Shown: positions 1 to 6,104, numbered from the stretch's first letter. The stretch: 7,536 nucleotides of DNA from an uncultured Dorea sp. (GCA_948468495.1 CAOKJI010000075.1:1-7536), one strand, 5' to 3'. The notes: generated by a model not told the origin, from the letters alone. A program made the numbers and translations.

Positions 1-567
1 GTTGCCGGTTGGGCCGTCGTTGAGCTGGAATCCGGAAGTTCCAAGGAAGGCGACGTCTGTTTTCAGGTTTTTCAAAAAATCGACGGCAGGCGCGCCGACC
101 GTAGACATACCAAGAGGCTTTAAAACACCTCCGCACAAAACAATGGTGTTTTGGCTGTTGGCACAGGTAGTCGCCACTTCAATGGAAGAAGTGATAATGG
201 TATGACCGGACTCCTGACTTAACAAAGCGGCAAGGCAGAGGACTGTGCTTCCGTCTCCCAGATAAATATCGGAATGGGGAGGAATCAGCTCCAGAGCCTT
301 CCGGCAGATCTGCATTTTTATGTCAAAGTTTAATTTTTTCTTTTCTTCTAAAGGCTGAATGTTAAAAGCCTGATTTTCCTTTGCAGAAATGACGCCGCCG
401 AACCATTTCTGGATACGCCCTTCATGTTTCAGGCAGATCAGATCCCTTCGGATTGTTTCTCGTGATACATTAAAATAATTGGCAAGATCCATGATTTTCA
501 TAACGCCGCGCTGGGATAATAATTCTTCAATCTGAGTTTGGCGTTCGGTTGCGTTTAACTTTTTCAT
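1..567 (-). CDS. DeoR-family transcriptional regulator, C-terminus cut by window edge
   Basis: Reading leftwards from ATG at 567-565, 189 codons stay open to base 1, so the 3' end lies outside. An N-terminal DeoR winged helix-turn-helix occupies about residues 6-58: the recognition helix has VSRETIRRDL (34-43), followed by the usual LKHEGRIQKWFGG stretch. From about residue 80 the sugar-phosphate-sensing DeoRC fold begins, with IYLGDGST (101-108), TIITSSIEVA (123-132), VLCGG (143-147) and DVAFLGTSGF (171-180). Family members are about 250-260 residues, so roughly 60-70 are missing. The start has a good ribosome binding site, AAAGGA, read on the minus strand at about 581-576. The gene is divergent from the polyol PTS operon, which makes it the likely local regulator responding to a phosphorylated intermediate. 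Effector and sign of control are not visible; DeoR proteins are usually repressors relieved by a sugar phosphate. Confidence 0.93.
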   Translation of the reverse strand, partial: MKKLNATERQTQIEELLSQRGVMKIMDLANYFNVSRETIRRDLICLKHEGRIQKWFGGVISAKENQAFNIQPLEEKKKLNFDIKMQICRKALELIPPHSDIYLGDGSTVLCLAALLSQESGHTIITSSIEVATTCANSQNTIVLCGGVLKPLGMSTVGAPAVDFLKNLKTDVAFLGTSGFQLNDGPTGN

Positions 568-604
568 TTGGGGATTCCTTTCTGTTCTGCTTAGAAAATT
601 CAGT

Positions 605-618
605 TGTAAATATGCACA
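605..618 (-). promoter_or_regulatory. Putative operator copy, inverted orientation
   Basis: Read on the minus strand this is TGTGCATATTTACA, two mismatches from the motif found twice exactly at 694-707 and 723-736. It sits downstream of the predicted start of the regulator's transcript. Assignment to the DeoR protein is inferred from position and repetition. Confidence 0.5.
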
Positions 619-645
619 GACAAATATTGTGTATCTCTCCATAAC

Positions 646-674
646 ACTATAGAAAAAATTAAAGGAAAAGTCAA
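646..674 (-). promoter_or_regulatory. Sigma-A type promoter of the DeoR-family gene
   Basis: On the minus strand, TTGACT (674-669) and TATAGT (651-646) are separated by exactly 17 bp, a near-consensus housekeeping promoter. Transcription would begin near 639, giving a leader of about 70 nt before the regulator's ATG at 567. One copy of the 14-bp motif (605-618) lies just downstream of this start, a position suitable for autorepression. Found by eye; no transcript data. Confidence 0.75.
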
Positions 675-693
675 ATGAAAATTACAAACAAAA

Positions 694-707
694 TGTGCAA
701 ATATACA
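694..707 (+). promoter_or_regulatory. Putative operator copy, exact motif
   Basis: The sequence TGTGCAAATATACA occurs here and again exactly 29 bp downstream. It lies between the two divergent promoters, upstream of both -35 boxes. An exact 14-bp repeat in a short control region is unlikely to be background even at this A/T content, although A/T richness weakens the argument. Confidence 0.6.
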
Positions 708-722
708 CGAAAATAATAAAAA

Positions 723-736
723 TGTGCAAATATACA
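723..736 (+). promoter_or_regulatory. Putative operator copy, exact motif
   Basis: This is the second exact copy of TGTGCAAATATACA, in direct orientation to the first and ending nine bases before the operon's -35 box. Its start is 22 bp from that of the next, weaker copy, close to two helical turns, which would suit cooperative binding on one face of the DNA. Confidence 0.6.
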
Positions 737-744
737 AAAATGTA

Positions 745-758
745 CTTGCAAATTTACA
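745..758 (+). promoter_or_regulatory. Putative operator overlapping the operon -35 box
   Basis: CTTGCAAATTTACA differs from the exact motif at three of 14 positions and contains the operon -35 hexamer TTGCAA. Occupancy here would block polymerase, which argues for repression of the operon. The same match could in part be an A/T-rich coincidence with the -35 element. Confidence 0.5.
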
Positions 759-774
759 CAATATGGTATATAGT
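746..774 (+). promoter_or_regulatory. Sigma-A type promoter of the polyol PTS operon
   Basis: TTGCAA (746-751) and TATAGT (769-774) are 17 bp apart on the plus strand, predicting a start near 781 and an untranslated leader of about 110 nt. The -10 hexamer is the same as that of the divergent regulator promoter. The -35 box lies inside a copy of the repeated 14-bp motif (745-758), so a protein bound there would compete with RNA polymerase. No other convincing promoter was seen inside the operon. Confidence 0.75.
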
Positions 775-825
775 GAAATTGAAAAAAGAGAACTGTACAG
801 GGATAGGAGAAAAAGTATTTTGTTT

Positions 826-900
826 TGGAAGGTTTGGAAGATAAAGAAAACAGGAGGCTTGGAAGATGAAGAATGCAGGAGGTTGGGAAGATGAAGGAAA
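826..900 (+). repeat. Three tandem copies of a 25-bp unit carrying the SD and start codon
   Basis: The units are 826-850, 851-875 and 876-900, contiguous and in register. By direct count, copies 1 and 2 match at 18 of 25 bases, copies 2 and 3 at 20, and copies 1 and 3 at 19. Each unit holds a purine-rich Shine-Dalgarno segment, the spacer TTGGAAG or a close variant, and a start-codon position. In copy 1 that position reads ATA, in copies 2 and 3 ATG. Copy 3 supplies the real SDR start at 891; copy 2 begins a 14-codon frame. The array looks like replication slippage within a translation-initiation region. Confidence 0.8.
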
Positions 901-910
901 AATGGATTGA
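866..910 (+). other. Possible 14-codon leader ORF overlapping the SDR start
   Basis: An ATG at 866 follows AGGAGG (852-857) with an 8-nt spacer, the same spacing as the SDR start. The frame encodes MKNAGGWEDEGKMD and stops with TGA at 908-910, so it overlaps the first 20 bases of the SDR gene in another frame. It exists because of the tandem repeat. It may be translated and couple to or compete with SDR initiation, or it may be a by-product. No peptide function is claimed. Confidence 0.35.
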
Positions 911-1706
911 CTTAAAAGGGAAGTCGGTTATTGTAACCGGAGGGAGTATGGGAATCGGGGAAGCGGTTGTGGAGGACTTAAGGAACTGCGGCGCCAGAAC
1001 GGCTATTTTTGATATGGAGGAACCAAAGGGACTCGGAGAAGGCGGGGACGTTTTCTATGTCAAAACGGATATCCGGGATAAAGCTTCTGTGGAAAAGGCC
1101 GTAGAGCTGACTATCAGAAAATTTGGGACAATAGACGCTTTGGTTAACAATGCAGGCGTGACCAAACCGAGGATTCTGGTGGATTATTATAAACAGCAGC
1201 CGCAATATGAGCTGAATGAAGAGGATTTTGACTTTATGGTGGGCGTGAATGAAAAGGGAACTTTTCTTGTAACACAGGCAGTGACAAGAGTTTTGTTTGA
1301 AAAAAGGAAAGGGGTGATTATTAACCTTTCCTCCTGCGCGGGACTGATGGGGTCAAGAGGACATAGCTGCTATGCGGCGACGAAAGCTGCGATTCATGGA
1401 TTTACTTTATCATGGGCAAAAGAGCTGGGACCGTTTGGAATCCGGGTAGTGGGCATCGCGCCGGATATTCTGGACAGGACTCCAGCAAATAATGATGAGA
1501 AATACCGGGCTCAGGCTTACGGAAGAGGGTGGGACATTGATACTCCACCGGACAAATTCTTTCAGAATTATAAGAAAACCATTCCTCTTGGACGGCCGGG
1601 ACATTTGAATGAGGTGGCGGATTTGATTTGTTTTCTGATTTCCGACCACGCTTCCTACCTGACAGGAATTACCATTCCGGTTTCCGGCGGAAAAAGTAAA
1701 GGATAG
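891..1706 (+). CDS. SDR dehydrogenase, sorbitol-6-phosphate 2-dehydrogenase-like
   Basis: This is a classical short-chain dehydrogenase of 271 residues counted from ATG 891. That start is preferred over the in-frame ATG at 873 because AGGAGG (877-882) lies 8 nt before it. The Rossmann motif TGGSMGIG is at residues 16-23. D41 at the end of the second strand favours NAD over NADP. NNAG is at 86-89, and the catalytic set is N120, S148, Y161 and K165 (YAATK). The C-terminal stretch with IPLGRPG (231-237), EVADL and a final SGGKSKG resembles Firmicutes sorbitol-6-phosphate 2-dehydrogenases, which oxidise the PTS product to fructose 6-phosphate in the cytoplasm. First gene of the operon, 14 nt before the next. 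The dehydrogenase assignment is firm; the polyol phosphate is not, because SDR specificity drifts readily. Confidence 0.9.
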   Translation: MKEKWIDLKGKSVIVTGGSMGIGEAVVEDLRNCGARTAIFDMEEPKGLGEGGDVFYVKTDIRDKASVEKAVELTIRKFGTIDALVNNAGVTKPRILVDYYKQQPQYELNEEDFDFMVGVNEKGTFLVTQAVTRVLFEKRKGVIINLSSCAGLMGSRGHSCYAATKAAIHGFTLSWAKELGPFGIRVVGIAPDILDRTPANNDEKYRAQAYGRGWDIDTPPDKFFQNYKKTIPLGRPGHLNEVADLICFLISDHASYLTGITIPVSGGKSKG

Positions 1707-1720
1707 GAGGAAGGAAGACG

Positions 1721-2821
1721 GTGAAAAAGGCAGTGATTATCGGCGCGGGACAGACCGGAAGAGGATTTATCGCGCCTATCCTGGAGGATAACCAGTATCA
1801 TCTGGTCTTTTTGGACAAAGACAGAGGGCTGATCGAGCAGTTAAAGCTGGAAAAAGAGTATCAGGTCAGCTATTTTGGCGGGAAGAAAAAAAGCAGAATC
1901 ATAACCGATTTTGATGCCTTCTGGATGAAAGACGACATGGCGGAGAAAGAGATTGCCGAAGCGGATGTGATATTTGTCAGCGTATGTGCAAGCCATGTGT
2001 GTGAGGTCGTCCCTTGCGTGGACAGGGCGCTCAGGCAGAGGAAAAAGGGCAAAGTAACAATTTTTTGCTGTGAGAATGGAGTCAATGTAAAGGGGCCGTT
2101 TATCGAAGCGGGGACGGATGCGGTGGTAAGCGAAGGCGTCATATTCTGCACGACAGTAAAACCGGACCAGGACGGGCTGGATTTAATCAGTCAGGATTAT
2201 CCGGAACTTCCGGTAGACGGGAAAGCCGAAGGACTCAGTCTGAAACTTCAGGGGGTACCATGGGAAATGGATTTTGCGTCCCTGCTCCAGAGGAAAATAT
2301 ATACTTATAATTTCATGAGCGCGGTTGTGGCTTATCTGGGGAGTTATAAAGGATATACCGGATATGGCGACGCGGCAAACGATGAAGAAATCGCAGAAGT
2401 AATAGAACGGTTAACGCCGGTTATCAGCGCTGTTATTGCAAAGAGATACCGGATTGATATTCAGGAGCAGCTTGATTTTACAAACAGGGCGGTTGAAAAG
2501 TTTAAAAATAAAGAAATTAAGGACACAATTGAGAGAAATGCAAGACAGGCAAAAAGGAAATTAGGTACAAAGGAACGTCTCCTGACTCCGCTTTTTCTGG
2601 CGGGCCAATACGAAGAAGATACGAGATATATCGGGCTGGTTGTTGCGGCAGCCCTGCATTATCTGTCGCTGGAAGAACCCGGGGCCATGGAGGAAGCGTG
2701 GGAAAATATAAGAAAACAGACGGATGCAAAGCTAGTCGCCGCTATATATCAGATGTTCCGGGAAAAGAAAAGTTTAGACTGGATATTGAAAAAGATTGAC
2801 GGAACCAGAGACGGCCTGTGA
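1721..2821 (+). CDS. Mannitol-1-phosphate 5-dehydrogenase-like long-chain polyol dehydrogenase
   Basis: The protein has 366 residues against about 380 for MtlD, and starts at GTG 1721 behind AGGAGGAAGGA (from 1705). The N-terminal NAD-binding motif is GAGQTGRGFI (8-17). CENGV (117-121) matches the conserved ACEN segment of MtlD. The C-terminal substrate half includes RKIYTYN (191-197), AYLG (204-207) and ERLLTPLFLAGQY (285-297). In polyol-specific long-chain dehydrogenases the catalytic pattern is Lys-x4-Asn-x2-His. Here K192 and N197 are kept but the His position is S200. The enzyme probably oxidises a polyol phosphate to a ketose phosphate with NAD in the cytoplasm, or does the reverse. The missing His and the overall distance from MtlD make mannitol 1-phosphate itself doubtful. 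Between two genes of the same operon; its stop lies 59 nt before the IIA start. Confidence 0.87.
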   Translation: MKKAVIIGAGQTGRGFIAPILEDNQYHLVFLDKDRGLIEQLKLEKEYQVSYFGGKKKSRIITDFDAFWMKDDMAEKEIAEADVIFVSVCASHVCEVVPCVDRALRQRKKGKVTIFCCENGVNVKGPFIEAGTDAVVSEGVIFCTTVKPDQDGLDLISQDYPELPVDGKAEGLSLKLQGVPWEMDFASLLQRKIYTYNFMSAVVAYLGSYKGYTGYGDAANDEEIAEVIERLTPVISAVIAKRYRIDIQEQLDFTNRAVEKFKNKEIKDTIERNARQAKRKLGTKERLLTPLFLAGQYEEDTRYIGLVVAAALHYLSLEEPGAMEEAWENIRKQTDAKLVAAIYQMFREKKSLDWILKKIDGTRDGL

Positions 2822-2880
2822 ATAAACAGGCAGGGGTATTGAAAGAGGATTTCGGGGAAAAATACCGGGAGGAAAGAGTG

Positions 2881-3348
2881 ATGGAATTAAAAGATTTAAT
2901 TCGGCCGGAATTGATTTTAAGTAACGTAAGCGCCGAAACGGACGAGGAGGCTTTGAAGCAGATTGTAGAGCGTTTATTGCAGGAAGGATATGTGGAACAA
3001 GGGTATTTTGAGATGCTTCTGGCGAGGGAAAGAAAGTTTCCTACCGGACTTGAAACAGCTCCTTTTGCAGTGGCGCTGCCGCACACAGAACCGGATTATG
3101 TAGTAAGACCATGTATTGCGATTGCAAAATTAAAGGAACCGGTCAGTTTTCTGGAAATGGCCGGAAGCGGCCGAGAGGTGCAGGTACATTACATTTTCAA
3201 TCTGGTTTTGCAGAAATCAGAGCAGCAACTGGAATTGTTGCAGCTTTTAATGGGAGTATTTTCTAATGAAAATATTATGAAATCTCTGGAAAAGGAGGAG
3301 AGGCCGGAAGAAATAGCGAAGATTTTGTCAAATATAAAAGAGTCTTGA
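2881..3348 (+). CDS. PTS EIIA component, fructose/galactitol (Gat) type
   Basis: This is a 155-residue soluble phosphocarrier of the PTS EIIA type 2 (fructose/mannitol/galactitol) fold. The phosphorylated histidine is H68 in the motif VALPHTEPDYV (64-74), which matches the AxPHT signature of these domains; it would receive phosphate from HPr and pass it to IIB. ATG 2881 is chosen because GGGAGG (2867-2872) lies 8 nt upstream and because it gives the usual family length. A GTG at 2818 overlapping the previous stop would add 21 residues with no family resemblance. IIA, IIB and IIC follow as separate genes, the usual Gat arrangement. A transport rather than regulatory (PtsN) role follows from its IIB and IIC neighbours. 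Confidence 0.92.
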   Translation: MELKDLIRPELILSNVSAETDEEALKQIVERLLQEGYVEQGYFEMLLARERKFPTGLETAPFAVALPHTEPDYVVRPCIAIAKLKEPVSFLEMAGSGREVQVHYIFNLVLQKSEQQLELLQLLMGVFSNENIMKSLEKEERPEEIAKILSNIKES

Positions 3349-3378
3349 AGAAAAATAAAAAACGAAAAGGAGAAAAAG

Positions 3379-3687
3379 ATGAAAAGAACATTTAAGATTT
3401 TATCCGCATGCGGAAGCGGAATTGCAACTTCTTCTCATGTGGCGGCGTCCATTCGTCAGGGAATGGCGGACAGAGGGCTGACGGTGGAAGTCAGAACATG
3501 CGGAATTAATGAAGCGGCAGGTTTGATTGAGAATAGAAGGCCGGACGCTATTGTATCAACGACGTCTACAGAATCTGTTTATAACATTGGGGATATCAAA
3601 GTGTTTTCCGGAATCCCGCTGCTGACAGGGATTGGTAAGAATCAATTCTTTGATGAGATGAAAGATTATCTGGAAAAATTAGTGTGA
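3379..3687 (+). CDS. PTS EIIB component, galactitol (GatB) type
   Basis: The 102-residue protein has the typical length of a free-standing GatB-like IIB. After the first strand (FKILSA) comes the phosphorylation loop CGSGIATSSH, with C11 as the phosphocysteine; phosphate moves from IIA His68 to this Cys and then to the substrate bound by IIC at the membrane. AAGGAG (3367-3372) precedes ATG 3379 by 6 nt. The gene begins 30 nt after IIA and ends 16 nt before IIC, so all three components are co-transcribed. The Cys-x3-(I/V)ATS loop fits the Gat/lactose-like IIB fold better than the mannose IIB, which uses histidine. Confidence 0.93.
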   Translation: MKRTFKILSACGSGIATSSHVAASIRQGMADRGLTVEVRTCGINEAAGLIENRRPDAIVSTTSTESVYNIGDIKVFSGIPLLTGIGKNQFFDEMKDYLEKLV

Positions 3688-3703
3688 GAGGAGTGAGGAG
3701 AGC

Positions 3704-4960
3704 ATGGCGGTTATTAATACGATTTTAGGACTTGGAGCTTCTGTGATTATGCCGATTGTTATATTTATTCTGGGAGTTGTGTTCCGTATGAAGGTAAAGA
3801 ATGCGCTAAGGGCGGGACTGACAGTCGGAATAGGATTTATCGGAATTAATATGGCGATAGGCTTAATCAGCGATAATCTGGGGGAACTGACGAAGGCCTT
3901 GCAGGAAAGCTGGGGTCTGGTGCTGGATATCACAGATATCGGCTGGCCTGCGGCTTCCGGAATTGCTTTTGGAAGCGGAACCTTTGTATTCGTTTCGATT
4001 ATTACGTTTTTGCTGGTCAATGTTGTATGTCTTTTATTAAAAATCACGCATACCTTGAATGTTGATATTTTCAACTACTGGCATTTTATCTTTGTGGGGA
4101 CGGCGAGTTATTTTCTTTCAGGAAATTTTTTAATCGGAATCGTAGTAGGAACGGTTTACATGATGGTGAATACGGTCCTCGGAGAACGTCAGGAGCATGT
4201 GATTACAGACTTTTTTGGAGAGCAGATGAGTGGAATTACATTTGCCAGCCATGGATTTCCGGGAGAATTGCTGTTATCGAGAGGCGTGAACTGGGTTATT
4301 GATAAGATTCCGGGAGTGAATAAAATCAATTTTAATCTGGGGAATCTGCCTCCGAGCGTGGCTTTCTTTGGCGAGCCGATGATTCTGGGCTTCCTGTTGG
4401 GAGGAGGAATGGGGCTGCTGGCCGGATACGGATGGGATGCGTCGCTGGTCATAGCCGTTAATCTGGCAGCCGCAATGTTCCTCCTGCCAAGAATGGTGTC
4501 TGTTATGATGGAAGGACTTGCGCCGCTGACCGATTCTGCAAGGGAATTTATGAATGCAAGATTTCCGGGAAAACAATTTAATATTTCTATGGATTATTGT
4601 ATGATGTTAGGAGACAGGGACGTTATCTCTATGGGAATTATTATGGTGCCGATTACGTTGGGATTAGCGGCGATTCTGCCGGGGAATCATTTCCTCCCCT
4701 TTACGGATCTGCCGTCCCTGCCGTATCATATGATAGGCGCTGTGATTGGAACGAGAAGAAATTCATTTCGGGCGTTGATTGTGGCGGTGATTACCCTGAG
4801 TCTTGCGCTGTGGGTTGCGACGGATATGGCTCCGCAGATTACACAGATGGCTTCTAGCGTTGGATTTGCCTTTGAGGAGGGGACGACGGTTTCCGGATTA
4901 TGCGCCGGATTTGAGTGGATTGGATATCTGTTACATAAGCTGGTATCTGTTGCATTTTAG
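3704..4960 (+). CDS. PTS EIIC permease, galactitol (GatC) family
   Basis: A 418-residue polytopic membrane protein. Hydrophobic segments are visible at about residues 6-27, 36-55, 86-112, 125-158, 219-240, 246-264, 308-327 and 355-373. FFGEPMILG (221-229) carries the GEP signature of the family. The segment from GDRDVISMG (303-311) through VPITLGLAAILPGN (315-328) to LPFTDLP (331-337) closely resembles the corresponding part of GatC. It would bind the external substrate and release it inside phosphorylated by IIB. Two overlapping AGGAG sites (3689-3693 and 3696-3700) precede ATG 3704. GAT-family permeases are known for galactitol and several pentitols, and many are uncharacterised, so family membership does not fix the substrate. 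Neighbouring polyol-phosphate dehydrogenases favour a polyol. Confidence 0.92.
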   Translation: MAVINTILGLGASVIMPIVIFILGVVFRMKVKNALRAGLTVGIGFIGINMAIGLISDNLGELTKALQESWGLVLDITDIGWPAASGIAFGSGTFVFVSIITFLLVNVVCLLLKITHTLNVDIFNYWHFIFVGTASYFLSGNFLIGIVVGTVYMMVNTVLGERQEHVITDFFGEQMSGITFASHGFPGELLLSRGVNWVIDKIPGVNKINFNLGNLPPSVAFFGEPMILGFLLGGGMGLLAGYGWDASLVIAVNLAAAMFLLPRMVSVMMEGLAPLTDSAREFMNARFPGKQFNISMDYCMMLGDRDVISMGIIMVPITLGLAAILPGNHFLPFTDLPSLPYHMIGAVIGTRRNSFRALIVAVITLSLALWVATDMAPQITQMASSVGFAFEEGTTVSGLCAGFEWIGYLLHKLVSVAF

Positions 4961-4966
4961 CTTATA

Positions 4967-5053
4967 CCGGGGCGTGTACCCAAATCCGGCATAAAATCTG
5001 ATGCAAATTGGGACAACATCCTGCAGAAAGAAATTTAAGGGACACGCTCCCGG
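4967..5053 (+). other. Possible long-range RNA stem between IIC and hydrolase genes
   Basis: CCGGGGCGTGT (4967-4977) can pair with ACACGCTCCCGG (5042-5053): 11 pairs with one bulged base, closing a 64-nt loop. Inside the loop CCCAA (about 4979-4983) can pair with TTGGG (5008-5012). The structure lies in the operon's longest internal gap (116 nt) and ends 10 nt before the weak ribosome binding site of the next gene. There is no T tract, so it is not a plain terminator. It could serve RNA stability or tune translation; folding was judged by eye. Confidence 0.4.
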
Positions 5054-5076
5054 CAAAAGAAAAGAGGGAAAAGAGA

Positions 5077-5991
5077 ATGGGACATTTTCGGACGGTATTG
5101 GGTGATATTGAGGCGGACAAAATCGGAATTACTTATACGCATGAGCATGTTTACTGTAATCCGCATACGGCAAAAGAAGATCCGACTCTTGCAATTACCG
5201 ATATAGAAGGCTCAATTGAAGAACTGAAATCGTTTAAGAAAGCGGGCGGGAGCGCGTTGGTGGAAGGGACGGTGATTGATTACGGAAGAAATCCGGAAAA
5301 GATGGCTTATGCAAGCGAAAAAAGCGGTGTTCATCTCATTGCGACAACCGGCTATTATTTGTATGATTATCATCCTGAGGAACTGCTTAAACTGGATGCG
5401 GAAGCAATCGCGGAAGATTTTATTCGGGAAATCCAGCAGGGAATGGACAAAACCGGAATCAGAGCCGGGCAGATCAAATGTGCCGTTTCTCTGCGGTATA
5501 TCCATGAAAATGAGAAGAAATGCCTGAAAGCAGCGGCTATTGCCCAGCAGAAGACGAAGGCGCCGATTTGGATTCATCACGGCGGAATCATGGGGGTAGA
5601 GATTTTAAGATTTTTAGAGAAGTCGGGAGCTGATCTGTCAAAAGTAGTCTTAGGACATATGGATCGTAATCCAGACCCGTATGACTATAAAAGAATAGCG
5701 AAAATGGGAAGCTTCCTCTCCATAGATAATTTGGCGAGAGCGTACCGCTATCCGCTCCAGACCAATGTCGATATGCTGGGAGACTTGCTGAAAGAGGGAT
5801 GTCTGAATCGGATTGTCATCAGCGGAGATTTTGGCAGAAGCAATTACTTTAAGGCGAACGGAGGCGGGCCCGGACTTACCTGGATTCTGGAATATTTCCT
5901 CCCAAGGATTCAGGAATCTCTGGATTTGACGGAGGAAGAGATACAGATTATGATGGAAGAAAATCCAAAAAGAATTTATGGCTGCTTTTAA
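5077..5991 (+). CDS. Phosphotriesterase-family metallohydrolase, probable sugar-lactone-phosphate lactonase
   Basis: A 304-residue binuclear-metal TIM-barrel enzyme of the amidohydrolase superfamily (phosphotriesterase homology group, COG1735). All six expected metal ligands can be placed: H22 and H24 in THEH on strand 1, K134 (likely carboxylated, in GQIKCAV) on strand 4, H167 in IWIHH on strand 5, H194 in LGHMD on strand 6 and D251 in SGDFG on strand 8. It ends with the typical NPKRIYG (296-302). ATG 5077 is preferred over an in-frame TTG at 5008, because it starts right at the conserved domain and has GAGGG 8 nt upstream, though this SD is weak. The family includes phosphotriesterases, lactonases and lactonases acting on phosphorylated pentonolactones. 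Placement behind a PTS and two dehydrogenases favours a phosphorylated lactone or ester. Exact substrate unknown. Confidence 0.87.
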   Translation: MGHFRTVLGDIEADKIGITYTHEHVYCNPHTAKEDPTLAITDIEGSIEELKSFKKAGGSALVEGTVIDYGRNPEKMAYASEKSGVHLIATTGYYLYDYHPEELLKLDAEAIAEDFIREIQQGMDKTGIRAGQIKCAVSLRYIHENEKKCLKAAAIAQQKTKAPIWIHHGGIMGVEILRFLEKSGADLSKVVLGHMDRNPDPYDYKRIAKMGSFLSIDNLARAYRYPLQTNVDMLGDLLKEGCLNRIVISGDFGRSNYFKANGGGPGLTWILEYFLPRIQESLDLTEEEIQIMMEENPKRIYGCF

Positions 5992-6022
5992 GAACAAGAG
6001 ATTGAAAGCCGGAGGTTAGAGC

Positions 6023-6104
6023 CGGTTATAAAATGTAAGAATACCATGGAAAATGACATTTTACACTGCGTGAAATTCCATGGGATTCTTACATTTGATA
6101 ACCG
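6023..6104 (+). terminator. Very long 28-bp hairpin after the operon, likely terminator
   Basis: The arms 6023-6050 and 6077-6104 pair over 28 positions with only two mismatches (A/C differences at two places), leaving a 26-nt loop. The loop itself holds an AAAATG-A-CATTTT near-palindrome. The right arm is followed at 6107-6117 by TTCTTTTTATT, whereas the left side has no T tract in the minus direction, so termination of plus-strand transcripts is favoured. The stem is A/T-rich and far longer than a standard terminator. A MITE-like remnant or RNA-processing site is the alternative. Confidence 0.65.

Larger units (their letters stand above)
568..890. promoter_or_regulatory. Divergent control region between regulator and operon
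   Basis: This 323-bp gap is strongly A/T-rich and holds both divergent promoters, four 14-bp motif copies and the tandem-repeat leader described separately. The -10 boxes face away from each other, about 118 bp apart. A clear cre site of the TGWAANCGNTNWCA type for catabolite repression was not found. No riboswitch-like structure or RNA gene was seen. Confidence 0.75.

Noticed and set aside
873..890. Upstream ATG at 873 as the SDR start, adding six residues
   Set aside because: The AGGAGG before it is 15 nt away, too far, while ATG 891 has an ideal SD spacing; the extra residues come from the tandem repeat.
568..890. Riboswitch, tRNA or CRISPR-like repeats in the A/T-rich control region
   Set aside because: The short repeats match protein-binding sites by size and location; no spacer-repeat regularity, cloverleaf or riboswitch core was found.
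1870..2151. 93-codon minus-strand ORF within the MtlD-like gene
   Set aside because: Antisense shadow of a conserved coding region with no recognisable domain or start signal.
2818..2880. GTG start at 2818 for the IIA gene, overlapping the preceding stop codon
   Set aside because: The 21 extra residues do not resemble the IIA domain and ATG 2881 has a much better ribosome binding site and family length.
3679..4074. 131-codon minus-strand ORF within the IIC gene
   Set aside because: It is antisense to a clearly conserved membrane protein; a hydrophobic gene often leaves such open antisense frames.
5008..5076. TTG start at 5008 for the hydrolase
   Set aside because: It would add 23 charged residues before the conserved domain; ATG 5077 begins at the family's usual point.
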